A stretch of 64,000 nucleotides of DNA, from positions 1-64,000 of the forward strand of contig JADJOO010000002.1 of the NCBI GenBank assembly GCA_016713725.1, in the 5' to 3' direction. Shown here piece by piece: positions 27,626 to 36,018 of this stretch; within the stretch, counting starts at the first letter, position 1, and each line of letters begins with the position of its first letter. Source of the DNA: Pseudomonadota bacterium. Lineage in GTDB: Bacteria; Pseudomonadota; Gammaproteobacteria; Steroidobacterales; Steroidobacteraceae. The position numbers and the translations under genes are program-made. The notes below the pieces were generated by a model. That model saw only the letters and a list, made by a program, of their open reading frames with translations. It was not told the DNA's origin and did not search any database.

Positions 27626-28072
27626 TCAGGCGCGATCGTTGGGCAACGCCGCCGTCACCCGGGCCGCCGGACAGAACATCGGTCTGCCACGCGAACTGGA
27701 GTGGTAATTCAGGACCTGCTCGCCGGCCTGCAGCACGATGCGAAAGCCAGGTACGAGCGCCTGCGTATAGACCATGCCAGGCTGCGGGCAACCAAGCGAA
27801 CCGTCCCGCCAGGTTACCGCTTCGGCGCTCGTCACCTTGATGTCGGCCCGAGCCGTCGTAGACCGGTGGGCTGCATCGTCGAGCGCAGCCTCGATCATTT
27901 CTGCAGGGGCATTGGTCACGGCTTTCTCCTCGACGACGGGGGGTGGGCCGCCCGCAGCCTGGCCCAGGGCACAGCCGGCAGCGAACGTGCAGGCCAGCCA
28001 CGCAGTGGCGAGGGGCCCGCGCCAGCGAACCATCGGACCGGAACCTGCCCGGTGCAGTACTCTTGTCAACAT
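27626..28072 (-). CDS. Small lipoprotein with DGSLGCP motif (copy 2)
   Basis: Paralogue of the lipoprotein at 23178-23639, 148 residues. The signal segment WRGPLATAWLACTFAAGC ends in a lipobox (AAGC). The mature domain has TWRDGSLGCPQPGMVYTQAL, VPGFRIVLQAGEQVLNYHS and a final Cys (RPMFCPAA), matching copy 1 in the WxDGSLGCP, YTQAxVPG and terminal Cys positions. ATG 28072 has a GGAG element nine bases upstream; ATG 28033 would give a shorter signal peptide and is an alternative. It faces the second subtilase. The function is unknown. Confidence 0.78.
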   Translation of the reverse strand: MLTRVLHRAGSGPMVRWRGPLATAWLACTFAAGCALGQAAGGPPPVVEEKAVTNAPAEMIEAALDDAAHRSTTARADIKVTSAEAVTWRDGSLGCPQPGMVYTQALVPGFRIVLQAGEQVLNYHSSSRGRPMFCPAARVTAALPNDRA

Positions 28073-28118
28073 CCAGCGTTACTCCGTTGCGGGACCCGGG
28101 CCTCCGGATCGGTCAGAC

Positions 28119-28970
28119 ATGAATTATCGCCACGCGTTCCATGCGGGGAACTTCGCGGACGTGCTGAAGCACGTCGTGCTCATGATGCTCGTCGAGCACC
28201 TCAAGAAAAAGCCCGCGCCGTTCTTCTACCTCGACACCCATGCCGGCGGCGGCACGTACGACTTGAGCCTCGGCGAATCCCAGCGCAGCGGTGAGTACAA
28301 GAACGGCATCGGCCGGTTGCTCGAGTTTCCCGAAGCCGCGCTCGCGCCGGAACTCGCGGATTACGTGCGTCTGGTCAAGGCGTGCGCAGGAGTTGGTCGC
28401 AGCGCGATCACAGCTTACCCCGGCTCGCCCACCATCGTCGGGAGAATGCGTCGCAGCACCGATCGGCTGGTGCTCGCGGAAACGCATGCGCGAGAAGCGT
28501 TGGCGCTGCGCTCGACGCTGGGCCGGCAGAAACTCGTGTCGATCGTCGAAAGCGACGGCTACGCTGCGCTGAAGGCACAGTTGCCGCCGCGCGAGAACCG
28601 CGGGCTCGTGCTGATCGATCCACCCTTCGAATCGGACACCGAGTTCGACCGCATCCTGTCCGCGCTCGAAACCGGCTACGAACGCTGGCCGACCGGCACG
28701 TACTGCATCTGGTACCCGCTCACCGAACGTGCGGCACCGCTGCGATTCCGCCGCAATCTCGAAGGCTCGGGTATCCGCAAGGTGCTCGACGTGACGCTGA
28801 GCGTCATGCCGGACGATGCAGCCGTGGGCCTGCGCGGTTCAGGCCTCGTGATCGTGAATCCGCCGTGGATGCTCGATGAACGGCTCGCGGAATTGCTGCC
28901 GGACCTGCACCGACTGCTGGTGCCAGACGGCGCGGGCGGCACCAGCGTGGAGTGGTGGATCGGCGAATAG
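28119..28970 (+). CDS. rlmJ: 23S rRNA (adenine(2030)-N(6))-methyltransferase RlmJ
   Basis: Methylates A2030 of 23S rRNA. The 283-residue protein begins MNYRHAFHAGNFADVLKHVV, the highly conserved RlmJ start. It carries the SAM-binding segment YLDTHAGGGTYDL and the catalytic LIDPPFESDTEFDRIL (DPPF motif of N6-adenine methylases). WYPLTERAAPLRF and IVNPPWMLDERL complete the family pattern. The length is normal. Confidence 0.95.
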   Translation: MNYRHAFHAGNFADVLKHVVLMMLVEHLKKKPAPFFYLDTHAGGGTYDLSLGESQRSGEYKNGIGRLLEFPEAALAPELADYVRLVKACAGVGRSAITAYPGSPTIVGRMRRSTDRLVLAETHAREALALRSTLGRQKLVSIVESDGYAALKAQLPPRENRGLVLIDPPFESDTEFDRILSALETGYERWPTGTYCIWYPLTERAAPLRFRRNLEGSGIRKVLDVTLSVMPDDAAVGLRGSGLVIVNPPWMLDERLAELLPDLHRLLVPDGAGGTSVEWWIGE

Positions 28971-29016
28971 AGGGGCAAGGGTTAGGGTGAAGTCGGGGAC
29001 CAGCCCTCCCTCTTCC

Positions 29017-29787
29017 TCAACGCGCTGACTCTAAGTAATTGCTGCGCGTCCGACCCTTCCTTCCTACCCCCCTTCCTTTCACTTCCTCATGCCTGAAACA
29101 CGTCACCACGTGATCATTCACCATGCCGGTCGCCTGCATGTGCGCGTACATGATCGTGGAACCCACGAACTTGAAGCCACGCCGCTGCAGGTCCTTGCTG
29201 AACGCATCCGACTCCGGCGAAGTCGCCGGCACCTGTGACATCTCACGCCATCGATTTACGATCGGCTGGCCGCCGACAAACTGCCAGCTGTATTTTGCGA
29301 AGCTGCCAAACTCTTCCTGTACCTCGAGGAAGCATCGCGCGTTGGTGATCGCGGCCGCGATCTTGAGCCGGTTGCGCACGATGCCCGGGAACTGCAGCAG
29401 TTTCTCTACCTTGCGCGAATCGAACTTCGCCACCTTCACCGCATCAAAACCGGCAAACGATTCGCGGTATCCCTCACGCTTGCGCAGGATCGTCGACCAG
29501 CTGAGCCCGGCTTGCGCGCCTTCGAGGATCAGGAACTCGAACAGCCGGCGATCGTCGTGAACGGGAACTCCCCACTCCTGGTCGTGATAGGCGATGTACT
29601 CCGCGCTCATGCCGGCATACGACCAGCCGCACCGGGGTCGCGCATCGGGAGCCAAAGACGCCGGCTGAACCGCGGCTTCCTTGGGCATCTTGACCTTGGG
29701 AACGGGCTTCCGGGTGGCCTTGGCGGCGGGAGTCTTTGCGCGGCCAGAGGCTGCCGGCAGCCGGGTCGAACGGGTTTTCGTGCTCAT
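29017..29787 (-). CDS. tag: DNA-3-methyladenine glycosylase I
   Basis: Excises 3-methyladenine from alkylated DNA (base excision repair). The catalytic domain starts after a Lys/Ala/Pro-rich extension of about 50 residues and has the Tag landmarks: RCGWSYAGMSAEYIAYHDQE (Cys and His zinc ligands), GAQAGLSWSTILRKREGYRE (base-recognition region), FPGIVRNRLKI, and NDHVVTCFRH with the second His/Cys zinc pair. The basic N-terminal extension (residues 1-40) is not part of the family core and may aid DNA binding; a later start cannot be excluded. It is divergent from hemB. Confidence 0.93.
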   Translation of the reverse strand: MSTKTRSTRLPAASGRAKTPAAKATRKPVPKVKMPKEAAVQPASLAPDARPRCGWSYAGMSAEYIAYHDQEWGVPVHDDRRLFEFLILEGAQAGLSWSTILRKREGYRESFAGFDAVKVAKFDSRKVEKLLQFPGIVRNRLKIAAAITNARCFLEVQEEFGSFAKYSWQFVGGQPIVNRWREMSQVPATSPESDAFSKDLQRRGFKFVGSTIMYAHMQATGMVNDHVVTCFRHEEVKGRGVGRKGRTRSNYLESAR

Positions 29788-29889
29788 ACGCGGATTCTGC
29801 CTTTGACGATACGGCTATTGCGTTCTTTTCGCGGCCGGTCCCGCTCGGGTATAAAGTCTGGATTCGGATCGAATAAAGCGCCCGCCTCC

Positions 29890-30896
29890 ATGACTCACCC
29901 CGACGCCCCCGGCCAGTTCCCTCGTGTCCGCATGCGCCGCATGCGCCGCGATGCCTTCTCGCGCCGCATGATGCGGGAGACGGTGCTGACGCCGGATGAC
30001 TTCATCTATCCCGTGTTCGTCATAAGCAGCGCGTGGCGATCCCCTCGATGCCGGGTATCGAGCGCGTGTCCGTGGATGAGCTGGTCCGCGAGGCCGAGGC
30101 CGTCGCGCGCCTCGGCATCCCGGCACTCGCCCTCTTCCCGGTTACGCCGCTCGAGGTGAAGAGCCTCGACGGCCGTGAAGCCTGGAACCCCGAGGGCCTG
30201 GCACAGCGTGCCGTGCGTGCGATCAAGAAAGCCGTGCCTGAACTCGGCGTGGTGACCGACGTCGCGCTCGATCCTTTCACCACCCACGGCCAGGACGGCA
30301 TCATCGATGGGACCGGGTACGTCATGAACGACGTGACGGTCGCCGCGCTCGTGCAGCAGGGCCTCTCTCATGCGGAAGCAGGTGCAGATGTAGTAGCTCC
30401 CTCTGACATGATGGACGGCCGCATCGGTGCACTGCGCGACGCGCTCGAATCCGCGGGTCACATCCATACGCGCATCCTCGCCTACTCCGCCAAGTACGCG
30501 TCGAGCTACTACGGCCCGTTCCGCGACGCGGTGGGCTCGGCCGGCAACCTCGGCAAGGGCAACAAGTACAACTACCAGATGGACCCGTGCAATTCGGACG
30601 AGGCGCTGCGCGAAGTCGAGCTCGACCTCGCCGAAGGCGCCGCTATGGTGATGGTCAAGCCCGGCATGCCCTACCTCGACATCGTGCGCCGCGTTAAAGA
30701 TCGCTTCGGGGCGCCGACATTCGTGTACCAGGTCAGCGGCGAGTACGCCATGCACATGGCTGCGGTACAGAACGGCTGGCTCGACGAGCGCGCGGTCGCA
30801 CTGGAGTCGCTCGGCAGCATCAAGCGCGCGGGCGCCGACGGGATCCTGACCTATTTTGCGAAGCGTGCGGCAGAATGGCTCAAGGAAAGGGGTTAG
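29890..30896 (+). CDS. hemB: Delta-aminolevulinic acid dehydratase (frameshifted near N-terminus)
   Basis: Condenses two 5-aminolevulinate molecules to porphobilinogen. The N-terminal part (RRDAFSRRMMRETVLTPDDF, then IYPVFVI) is in one frame and the rest, from AIPSMPGIERVSVDELVREA, in another. The change lies near 30025-30035, where a short PVFV-EG-like segment is also missing. Downstream the Schiff-base lysines are present in LAYSAKYASSYYGPFRD and MVMVKPGMPYLDIV, and SDMMDGRIGALRDAL is intact. As an essential enzyme it is probably intact in the cell. The stop codon TAG lies inside a G-rich repeat (GGGGTTAG). Confidence 0.93.
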
Positions 30897-30914
30897 GGGT
30901 TGGGGGACAGGGGT
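30889..30914 (+). repeat. G-rich heptamer tract at hemB 3' end
   Basis: Four runs of four or five G separated by TTA, TT and ACA, related to the GGGGTTA/GGGGATA units at 30975-31023 (other strand) and 44694-44726. The four G-runs on the coding strand could fold as a G-quadruplex. The tract supplies the hemB stop codon. Confidence 0.7.
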
Positions 30915-30974
30915 CAGTCGGTACGTCGCGCCGGCGACGCAGATCGAACCGTCCAACCGACACCGCACCTCCGA

Positions 30975-31023
30975 CTAACCCCTATCCCCTATCCCCTAAC
31001 CCCTATCCCCTATCCCCTATCCC
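30975..31023. repeat. Seven 7-base CTAACCC/CTATCCC units before aroE
   Basis: Seven head-to-tail units of CTAACCC or CTATCCC ending two bases before the aroE ATG. The complementary strand carries seven runs of at least three G, a potential G-quadruplex. The tract occupies the place of a Shine-Dalgarno, and none is visible. Confidence 0.9.
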
Positions 31024-31025
31024 TT

Positions 31026-31883
31026 ATGTCTGACTCCTACGCCCTCTTCGGCTATCCGGTCTATCACAGCTGGTCGCCGTTCATCCACGGTCTGTTCGCA
31101 AGACAGACGGGGCAGGAAATGGAGTACCGCCTGCATGAAGCGGCGCCGGATCAGTTCCGCCACGACCTGCTCGAGTTCTTTTTCGAGCAAGGCGGGTGCG
31201 GCGCGAACATCACGTTGCCGCACAAGCGCGCGGCGGCCGACCTGGTCAATGAGCTCACGCCGCGGGCCCAGCGCGCGGATGCGGTCAATACCGTCCTGCG
31301 TGGCGACGGCGAATTGATCGGCGACAACACGGACGGTGTCGGCCTTGTCACCGATCTCACGCAGAACCTCCGGCTGCGGTTCAAATCGCCACGCATACTC
31401 GTGCTCGGCGCCGGCGGCGCGGCGCGCGGCGCGATCGGGCCCTTGCTGGAGCTGACGCCGTCGACCCTCGTGATCGCCAATCGCACGGCCGGGCGCGCCA
31501 TCGCGCTGGCCGAGGAATTTTCCGGACTTGGTGAAGTGAGCGGCGCTGCCTTCGACAGTGTCGAGCCGCTCGAACCGTTCGACCTGGTCATCAATGCAAC
31601 TTCGGCCAGCCTGAAAGGCGAGGTGCCGCCGATCCATTCCCGCGCAGTGGACAGGGCCACCGCGTGCTACGACATGGCGTATGGGATCGGCGAAACGCCG
31701 TTCACGCAATGGGCCCGTGATCGCGGCGTGACCAGGGTGGCACAGGGTTGGGGCATGCTCGTGGAACAGGCGGCCGAAGCGTTCTTCGTCTGGCGCGGCG
31801 TGCGCCCGCAGACGCGGCCCGTGCTGGAGGCGTTGCACGCCCGGGCTATGTACCTGGCGGCAACTGCGAATACTGATTCTTGA
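31026..31883 (+). CDS. aroE: Shikimate dehydrogenase
   Basis: NADPH-dependent reduction of 3-dehydroshikimate (aromatic amino-acid pathway). The 285-residue protein begins MSDSYALFGYPVYHSWSPF, with the substrate-binding Ser-x-Ser region as SWSPF. Catalytic Lys and Asp are in NITLPHKRAAADLVNELTP and GDNTDGVGLVTDL. The nucleotide-binding loop is LVLGAGGAARGAI, with NRTAGRA after it. The start abuts a C-rich heptamer tract without an SD. The 3' end overlaps the convergent carbonic anhydrase gene by 38 bases. It supplies the chorismate used by the trp operon further on. Confidence 0.95.
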   Translation: MSDSYALFGYPVYHSWSPFIHGLFARQTGQEMEYRLHEAAPDQFRHDLLEFFFEQGGCGANITLPHKRAAADLVNELTPRAQRADAVNTVLRGDGELIGDNTDGVGLVTDLTQNLRLRFKSPRILVLGAGGAARGAIGPLLELTPSTLVIANRTAGRAIALAEEFSGLGEVSGAAFDSVEPLEPFDLVINATSASLKGEVPPIHSRAVDRATACYDMAYGIGETPFTQWARDRGVTRVAQGWGMLVEQAAEAFFVWRGVRPQTRPVLEALHARAMYLAATANTDS

Positions 31884-32388
31884 GCAGCACGTAATCGCCC
31901 GCCATCTTCGGGATGCGCGCAATCTCCTCGGGCCGCAACTCGCGCGATCGCCGCGCGGGATTGCCGACGTACAGGAAGCCGGATTCGAGTTGCTTGCCCG
32001 GCGTGACGACGCTGCCGGCTCCGATGATCACGTCGCTGGCAACTGCGACGCCATCCAGCACGATGGCGCCGATGCCGACCAGCACGCGGTCCGCAATGGT
32101 GCAACCGTGCAGCGCGACCTTGTGACCGATGACGACGTCCTCGCCAAGGATCGTGGCCCAGCCTGCGTCGTTGCCCGGGTAGGGCCGCGAGACGTGGATG
32201 ATGCTGCCGTCCTGGACGTTGCTGCGGTCGCCGATGAGGATTCGATTGACGTCGCCGCGGACCAGCACGAACGGCCAGATCGAAGCATCCGCACCGAGTT
32301 CTACGTCGCCGATGACCAGCGCCGCAGGATCGACCCACGCGCCCGGCCCGAGGGTGGGAGACACGCCGCGATAGGTTCGAATCGTCAT
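31846..32388 (-). CDS. Gamma-carbonic anhydrase family protein (YrdA-like)
   Basis: Left-handed beta-helix hexapeptide-repeat protein of 180 residues. The repeat pattern (VIGDVELGADASIWPFVLVR, IGDRSNVQDGSIIHVSRP, VIGHKVALHGCTIADRVLVG) includes the three His expected to bind metal: one in IIHVSR and two in IGHKVALHGC. Enzymatic carbonic anhydrase activity has been shown only for some family members, so the assignment is to family, not reaction. The 3' end overlaps aroE on the other strand; yrdA and aroE are neighbours in many gammaproteobacteria. Confidence 0.9.
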   Translation of the reverse strand: MTIRTYRGVSPTLGPGAWVDPAALVIGDVELGADASIWPFVLVRGDVNRILIGDRSNVQDGSIIHVSRPYPGNDAGWATILGEDVVIGHKVALHGCTIADRVLVGIGAIVLDGVAVASDVIIGAGSVVTPGKQLESGFLYVGNPARRSRELRPEEIARIPKMAGDYVLLKNQYSQLPPGT

Positions 32389-32507
32389 GCTGGACCGTTC
32401 TCAATTCCCGGATCTGGGACGCACAGTCTAGACGCTGCCACCGGGCAACCGGCAATCTAGCCGCTCGCGGGGTCACTCCCGCCCCGGAAAACGACACGGA
32501 GCCGCCG

Positions 32508-33080
32508 ATGCTGATCATGCTGTTGCTGTTTGTTGCGCTGCTGTTCGTGGCGGCCGTCTACCTCGTTCGCATTTATAACGGGCTTATCGCGCTGCGCGAG
32601 AACGTGCGCAAGGCCTGGGCCAACATCGACGTGCTGCTGACACAGCGCCACGACGAGCTACCGAAGCTGGTCGAGACCTGCAAGCGGTACATGCAGTACG
32701 AGCAGGAAACGCTGGAGCGCGTGATGCAGGCGCGCTCTGCCGTGTTCACGGCGCAGAGTCGCGGGGACGTTGCCGCAGTCGGCGCGGCCGAGGACCAGTT
32801 GCGCCAGGGGCTCGGCCGCCTGTTCGCGCTGGCGGAGAACTACCCGGAACTCAAGGCCGACAACAGCTTCCGCCACCTGCAGACGCGCATCTCGGAACTG
32901 GAGGAAGCGATCGCGGACCGCCGCGAGCTCTACAACGAGTCGGTGAACCTCAATAACATCCGCATCCAGACCTTCCCCGACCTGCTGGTCGCGCGAATGT
33001 TCGAGTTCAAGCCGGCGCAGCTGCTCGAGTTCACCGAAGAGCAGAAACGCGACGTGGACCTGGGCAAGCTCTTTGGCTGA
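32508..33080 (+). CDS. LemA family protein
   Basis: A 190-residue membrane-anchored coiled protein. An N-terminal hydrophobic segment (MLIMLLLFVALLFVAAVYLV) precedes a long helical domain with the LemA signature VRKAWANIDVLLTQRHDELP. YNESVNLNNIRIQTFPDLLV comes later. LemA proteins are widespread and of unknown function, often coupled to a partner membrane protein. Here the partner is the GIDE-domain gene, whose TTG start overlaps this gene's stop. Confidence 0.92.
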   Translation: MLIMLLLFVALLFVAAVYLVRIYNGLIALRENVRKAWANIDVLLTQRHDELPKLVETCKRYMQYEQETLERVMQARSAVFTAQSRGDVAAVGAAEDQLRQGLGRLFALAENYPELKADNSFRHLQTRISELEEAIADRRELYNESVNLNNIRIQTFPDLLVARMFEFKPAQLLEFTEEQKRDVDLGKLFG

Positions 33081-33972
33081 GAGTGATTTCTGGTTCTGGC
33101 TGCTGACGCTCGGTGTCGCCGTCGTGGCCGGCGGCGCAGCGGCGCTGCGCTGGCTCAAGATCGCGCGGCTCATCGAAGACACGCCGACGTCGCGCATTCG
33201 ATCTGCGGCACAGGGCTACGTCGAACTCGCGGGCAACGGCCTGCCCCTGCCGGGCACGAAGAATCCGGCGCCGCTCACGCAACGGCCCTGTATCTGGTGG
33301 AGCTACAGGATCTCGAAGCGGACCGAACACGGCGCGGGCAAAAGCCGGAGGAAGAGCTGGCAGACCATTGCGTCGGGCACGTCGTCGGTCGCTTTCATGC
33401 TCGACGACGGGACTGGCCAGTGCATCGTGCAGCCCGAAGGCGCGGAAGTCGTGCCGACCGAATCGACCACCTGGTACGGCGACACGCCCTGGCCTGCGTC
33501 CGGACCGGGCAAGGGACTGTCGCTGACCGGGGGGCGCGGCTTCCGCTACGTCGAAGAACGCATCTACGAGCACGAGCGCCTGGTTGCCCTGGGCGATTTT
33601 CGTTCGACGGCATCGTCCGGCGAACCGGACCCTCAGGTGGAACTGGTCCAGGTGCTGGCGCAATGGAAACAGGACCAGCCTGCCTTGCTGCAGCGCTTCG
33701 ACCAGGATGGTGATGGCCGGATCGACCCGGTCGAATGGGAAGCGGCACGGCAAGAGGCCCGGCGCACGCTCACGCAGCGGCGCGCTGAGCGCCCACCCCG
33801 GCAGAACTACCACGTCCTCTGCCTTCCGGACGGCGACCGCCTGTTCCTGCTCGCCGCGCTGCCACCTGGCGACCTGACCCGCCGTTACCGCAGGCGCGCC
33901 GCCTTCGCATTCCTGGGCTTCGTCGCTGCCGTGTACGCGCTCGGCTGGCTGTTGCAGAGCGGGTTCGGCTGA
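33073..33972 (+). CDS. GIDE-domain membrane protein with an EF-hand
   Basis: A 299-residue protein with an N-terminal membrane helix (FWFWLLTLGVAVVAGGAAAL) and a GIDE-type domain (E3 ligase GIDE family, PF12483-like). The latter has the pattern YVELAGNGLPLPGTKNPAPL, RPCIWWSYRISKR and RYVEERIYEHERLVALGDF. A C-terminal membrane helix follows (AAFAFLGFVAAVYALGWLL). Between domain and helix sits a perfect EF-hand loop, DQDGDGRIDPVE, with acidic ligands at loop positions 1, 3, 5, 9 and 12. There is no RING finger. LemA/GIDE pairs recur in bacteria; calcium binding would be an addition. The start is TTG 33073, overlapping lemA. Confidence 0.8.
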   Translation: MAESDFWFWLLTLGVAVVAGGAAALRWLKIARLIEDTPTSRIRSAAQGYVELAGNGLPLPGTKNPAPLTQRPCIWWSYRISKRTEHGAGKSRRKSWQTIASGTSSVAFMLDDGTGQCIVQPEGAEVVPTESTTWYGDTPWPASGPGKGLSLTGGRGFRYVEERIYEHERLVALGDFRSTASSGEPDPQVELVQVLAQWKQDQPALLQRFDQDGDGRIDPVEWEAARQEARRTLTQRRAERPPRQNYHVLCLPDGDRLFLLAALPPGDLTRRYRRRAAFAFLGFVAAVYALGWLLQSGFG

Positions 33973-34005
33973 ATCCAGGGCCGCCACGCCGCTAGAATGG
34001 AGGGC

Positions 34006-36018
34006 ATGGACAACCCCCTCCTGCACGATGCGACCCTGCCCGCCTTTCTTGCGATACGCCCGGAACACATCGAACCTGCCATCCGGCAGGTACTGGAAGA
34101 AAACCGGCGTGGCTTGCAGCAGCTGCTCGATTCGGGTGCCGAGGGCTGGGACGGCATCGTCGTTCCCGTCGAACGGATGCAGCATCGGCTTGCGCGCACC
34201 TGGTCGCCTGTGGGCCACCTCAATGGCGTCGCGAACGGCGACGAGCTGCGGGCGGCCTACAACACGTGCCTGCCGCTGCTTACCGCGTATCACACCGAGA
34301 TCGCGCAGAACGCCGCCCTGTGCGCCGCATACCAGCGCATCAAGGACACGCAGTACCCCGGCCTGAGGCCCGAGCAGCGCAAGCTCGTCGACAACGCGCT
34401 GCGTGACTTCCGACTCGCGGGTGTCGCGCTCGCACCCGATCGCAAGCAGCGCTTTCGCGAACTCATGGAGCGCCTGTCGACGGCACAGGCAAAGTTCGAC
34501 GAAAACGTGCTCGACGCCACCAACGCCTGGACGCGCGACGTAGAGGAGGCCACTGAACTCGCCGGCTTGCCTGCCGCCGTCATCGCCCGTGCGCGTGCCG
34601 CAGCCGAGAAGACCGGTCGCAGCGGCTGGGCGTTCACGCTCGACGCACCCAATTACCAGGCGGTACTGACGCATGCCGAAAACCGGCAGCTGCGCCAGGA
34701 CTTCTATACGGCCTGGCTCACGCGCGGCTCCGAGCAAGGTCCGGCGCAGTGGGACAATACGGCGCTGATCGAGGAAATCCTCGCGCTGCGGCACGAGGCC
34801 GCGCAGCACGCGGGTTTCTCGAGCTTCGCGGAGTATTCGCTGGCCACCAAGATGGCACGCGATCCCGCCGAGGTGCTGGAGTTCCTGCGTCGGCTGGCGC
34901 GCCTGTGCCGGCCGGCCGCGCAGCGTGAGTTCGCCGAACTTGAAGCGTTCGCAGGCACCAGGCTCGAGGCCTGGGACGTGGCATTCTATTCGGAGCGCCT
35001 CAAGCGCGAGCGTCTGGCCGTCTCGGAAGAGGATCTGCGCCCGTACTTCCCGATGCCGCGAGTGCTGGAGGGCCTGTTTGCCGTGGCACAGCGCCTCTAT
35101 GGCGTACGCATCAGGGAATGCAAGGGCGTCGAGGTGTATCAGCCCGACGTCCACTTCTACGACATCATCGGCGACGACGGCGAACCTCGCGGCGGATTCT
35201 TCCTCGACCTGTACGCGCGACCGAGGAAGCGCGGCGGCGCGTGGATGGACGAATGCCTGGGGCGGATCGACCTGGCCGGTGCGCAAGCGTTGCCAATCGC
35301 TTACCTCGTCTGCAACTTCACCCCGCCAGGGGCAGACCGGCCTTCGCTGCTGACGCACTACGAAGTGCTGACGATGTTCCACGAATTCGGCCACGGCCTG
35401 CACCACATGCTGACGCGCGTGGATTTTCCGAGCGTGGCCGGCATCAACGGCGTGCCGTGGGACGCGGTCGAGCTGCCGAGCCAGTTCATGGAGAACTTCG
35501 CGTGGCGCGAGGAAGTGCTGCCGCTGATCTCGGGCCACGTCGAGACCGGCGCGCCGCTGCCGCTCGAGGCACTGCGCAAGCTGCAGGCAACGCGCTCGTT
35601 CCAGGCCGGCATGCAGTCGGTCCGGCAGCTCGAGTTCGCGCTGTTCGATTTCCGGCTGCACGCCGAATTCTCGCCTGAACATGGCTCGCGGTTGATGCAG
35701 ACGCTCGCCCAGGTTCGTGACGAGGTGGCCGTCGTGCGTCCGCCGGCGTTCAACCGCTTCCCGCACAGCTTCCAGCACATCTTCTCGGGCGGGTACGCCG
35801 CCGGCTACTACAGCTACAAGTGGGCCGAAGTGCTGTCGGCGGACGCCTTCGGCGCGTTCGAGGAATCGGGCATCTTTGATGCGGCGACCGCCCGCCGCTT
35901 CCTCAACTCGATCCTGGAGCGCGGCGGCAGCCGCGATGCGATGGAAGCGTTCGTCGAATTCAGGGGCCGCAAGCCCGAACTCGAGCCGCTGTTGCGGCAG
36001 CTGGGCCTGGCGGCATGA
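34006..36018 (+). CDS. prlC: M3 family oligopeptidase (oligopeptidase A-like)
   Basis: Cytosolic zinc metallopeptidase of 670 residues that clears short peptides, including cleaved signal peptides. The active site is HEFGHGLHHML (HExxH) with the downstream Glu in the helix after VDFPSVAGINGVPWDAVELP. The C-terminal GGYAAGYYSYKWAEVLSADA contains the substrate-binding Gly/Tyr loop of M3 enzymes. ATG 34006 is preferred to ATG 33997 because GGAGG lies just before it. The xthA start overlaps its stop (ATGA). Confidence 0.93.
   Translation: MDNPLLHDATLPAFLAIRPEHIEPAIRQVLEENRRGLQQLLDSGAEGWDGIVVPVERMQHRLARTWSPVGHLNGVANGDELRAAYNTCLPLLTAYHTEIAQNAALCAAYQRIKDTQYPGLRPEQRKLVDNALRDFRLAGVALAPDRKQRFRELMERLSTAQAKFDENVLDATNAWTRDVEEATELAGLPAAVIARARAAAEKTGRSGWAFTLDAPNYQAVLTHAENRQLRQDFYTAWLTRGSEQGPAQWDNTALIEEILALRHEAAQHAGFSSFAEYSLATKMARDPAEVLEFLRRLARLCRPAAQREFAELEAFAGTRLEAWDVAFYSERLKRERLAVSEEDLRPYFPMPRVLEGLFAVAQRLYGVRIRECKGVEVYQPDVHFYDIIGDDGEPRGGFFLDLYARPRKRGGAWMDECLGRIDLAGAQALPIAYLVCNFTPPGADRPSLLTHYEVLTMFHEFGHGLHHMLTRVDFPSVAGINGVPWDAVELPSQFMENFAWREEVLPLISGHVETGAPLPLEALRKLQATRSFQAGMQSVRQLEFALFDFRLHAEFSPEHGSRLMQTLAQVRDEVAVVRPPAFNRFPHSFQHIFSGGYAAGYYSYKWAEVLSADAFGAFEESGIFDAATARRFLNSILERGGSRDAMEAFVEFRGRKPELEPLLRQLGLAA

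Noticed and set aside
30889..31023. The heptamer tracts as a CRISPR array or chromosome end
   Set aside because: Units are seven bases without spacers, and genes continue on both sides; they are simple tandem repeats.
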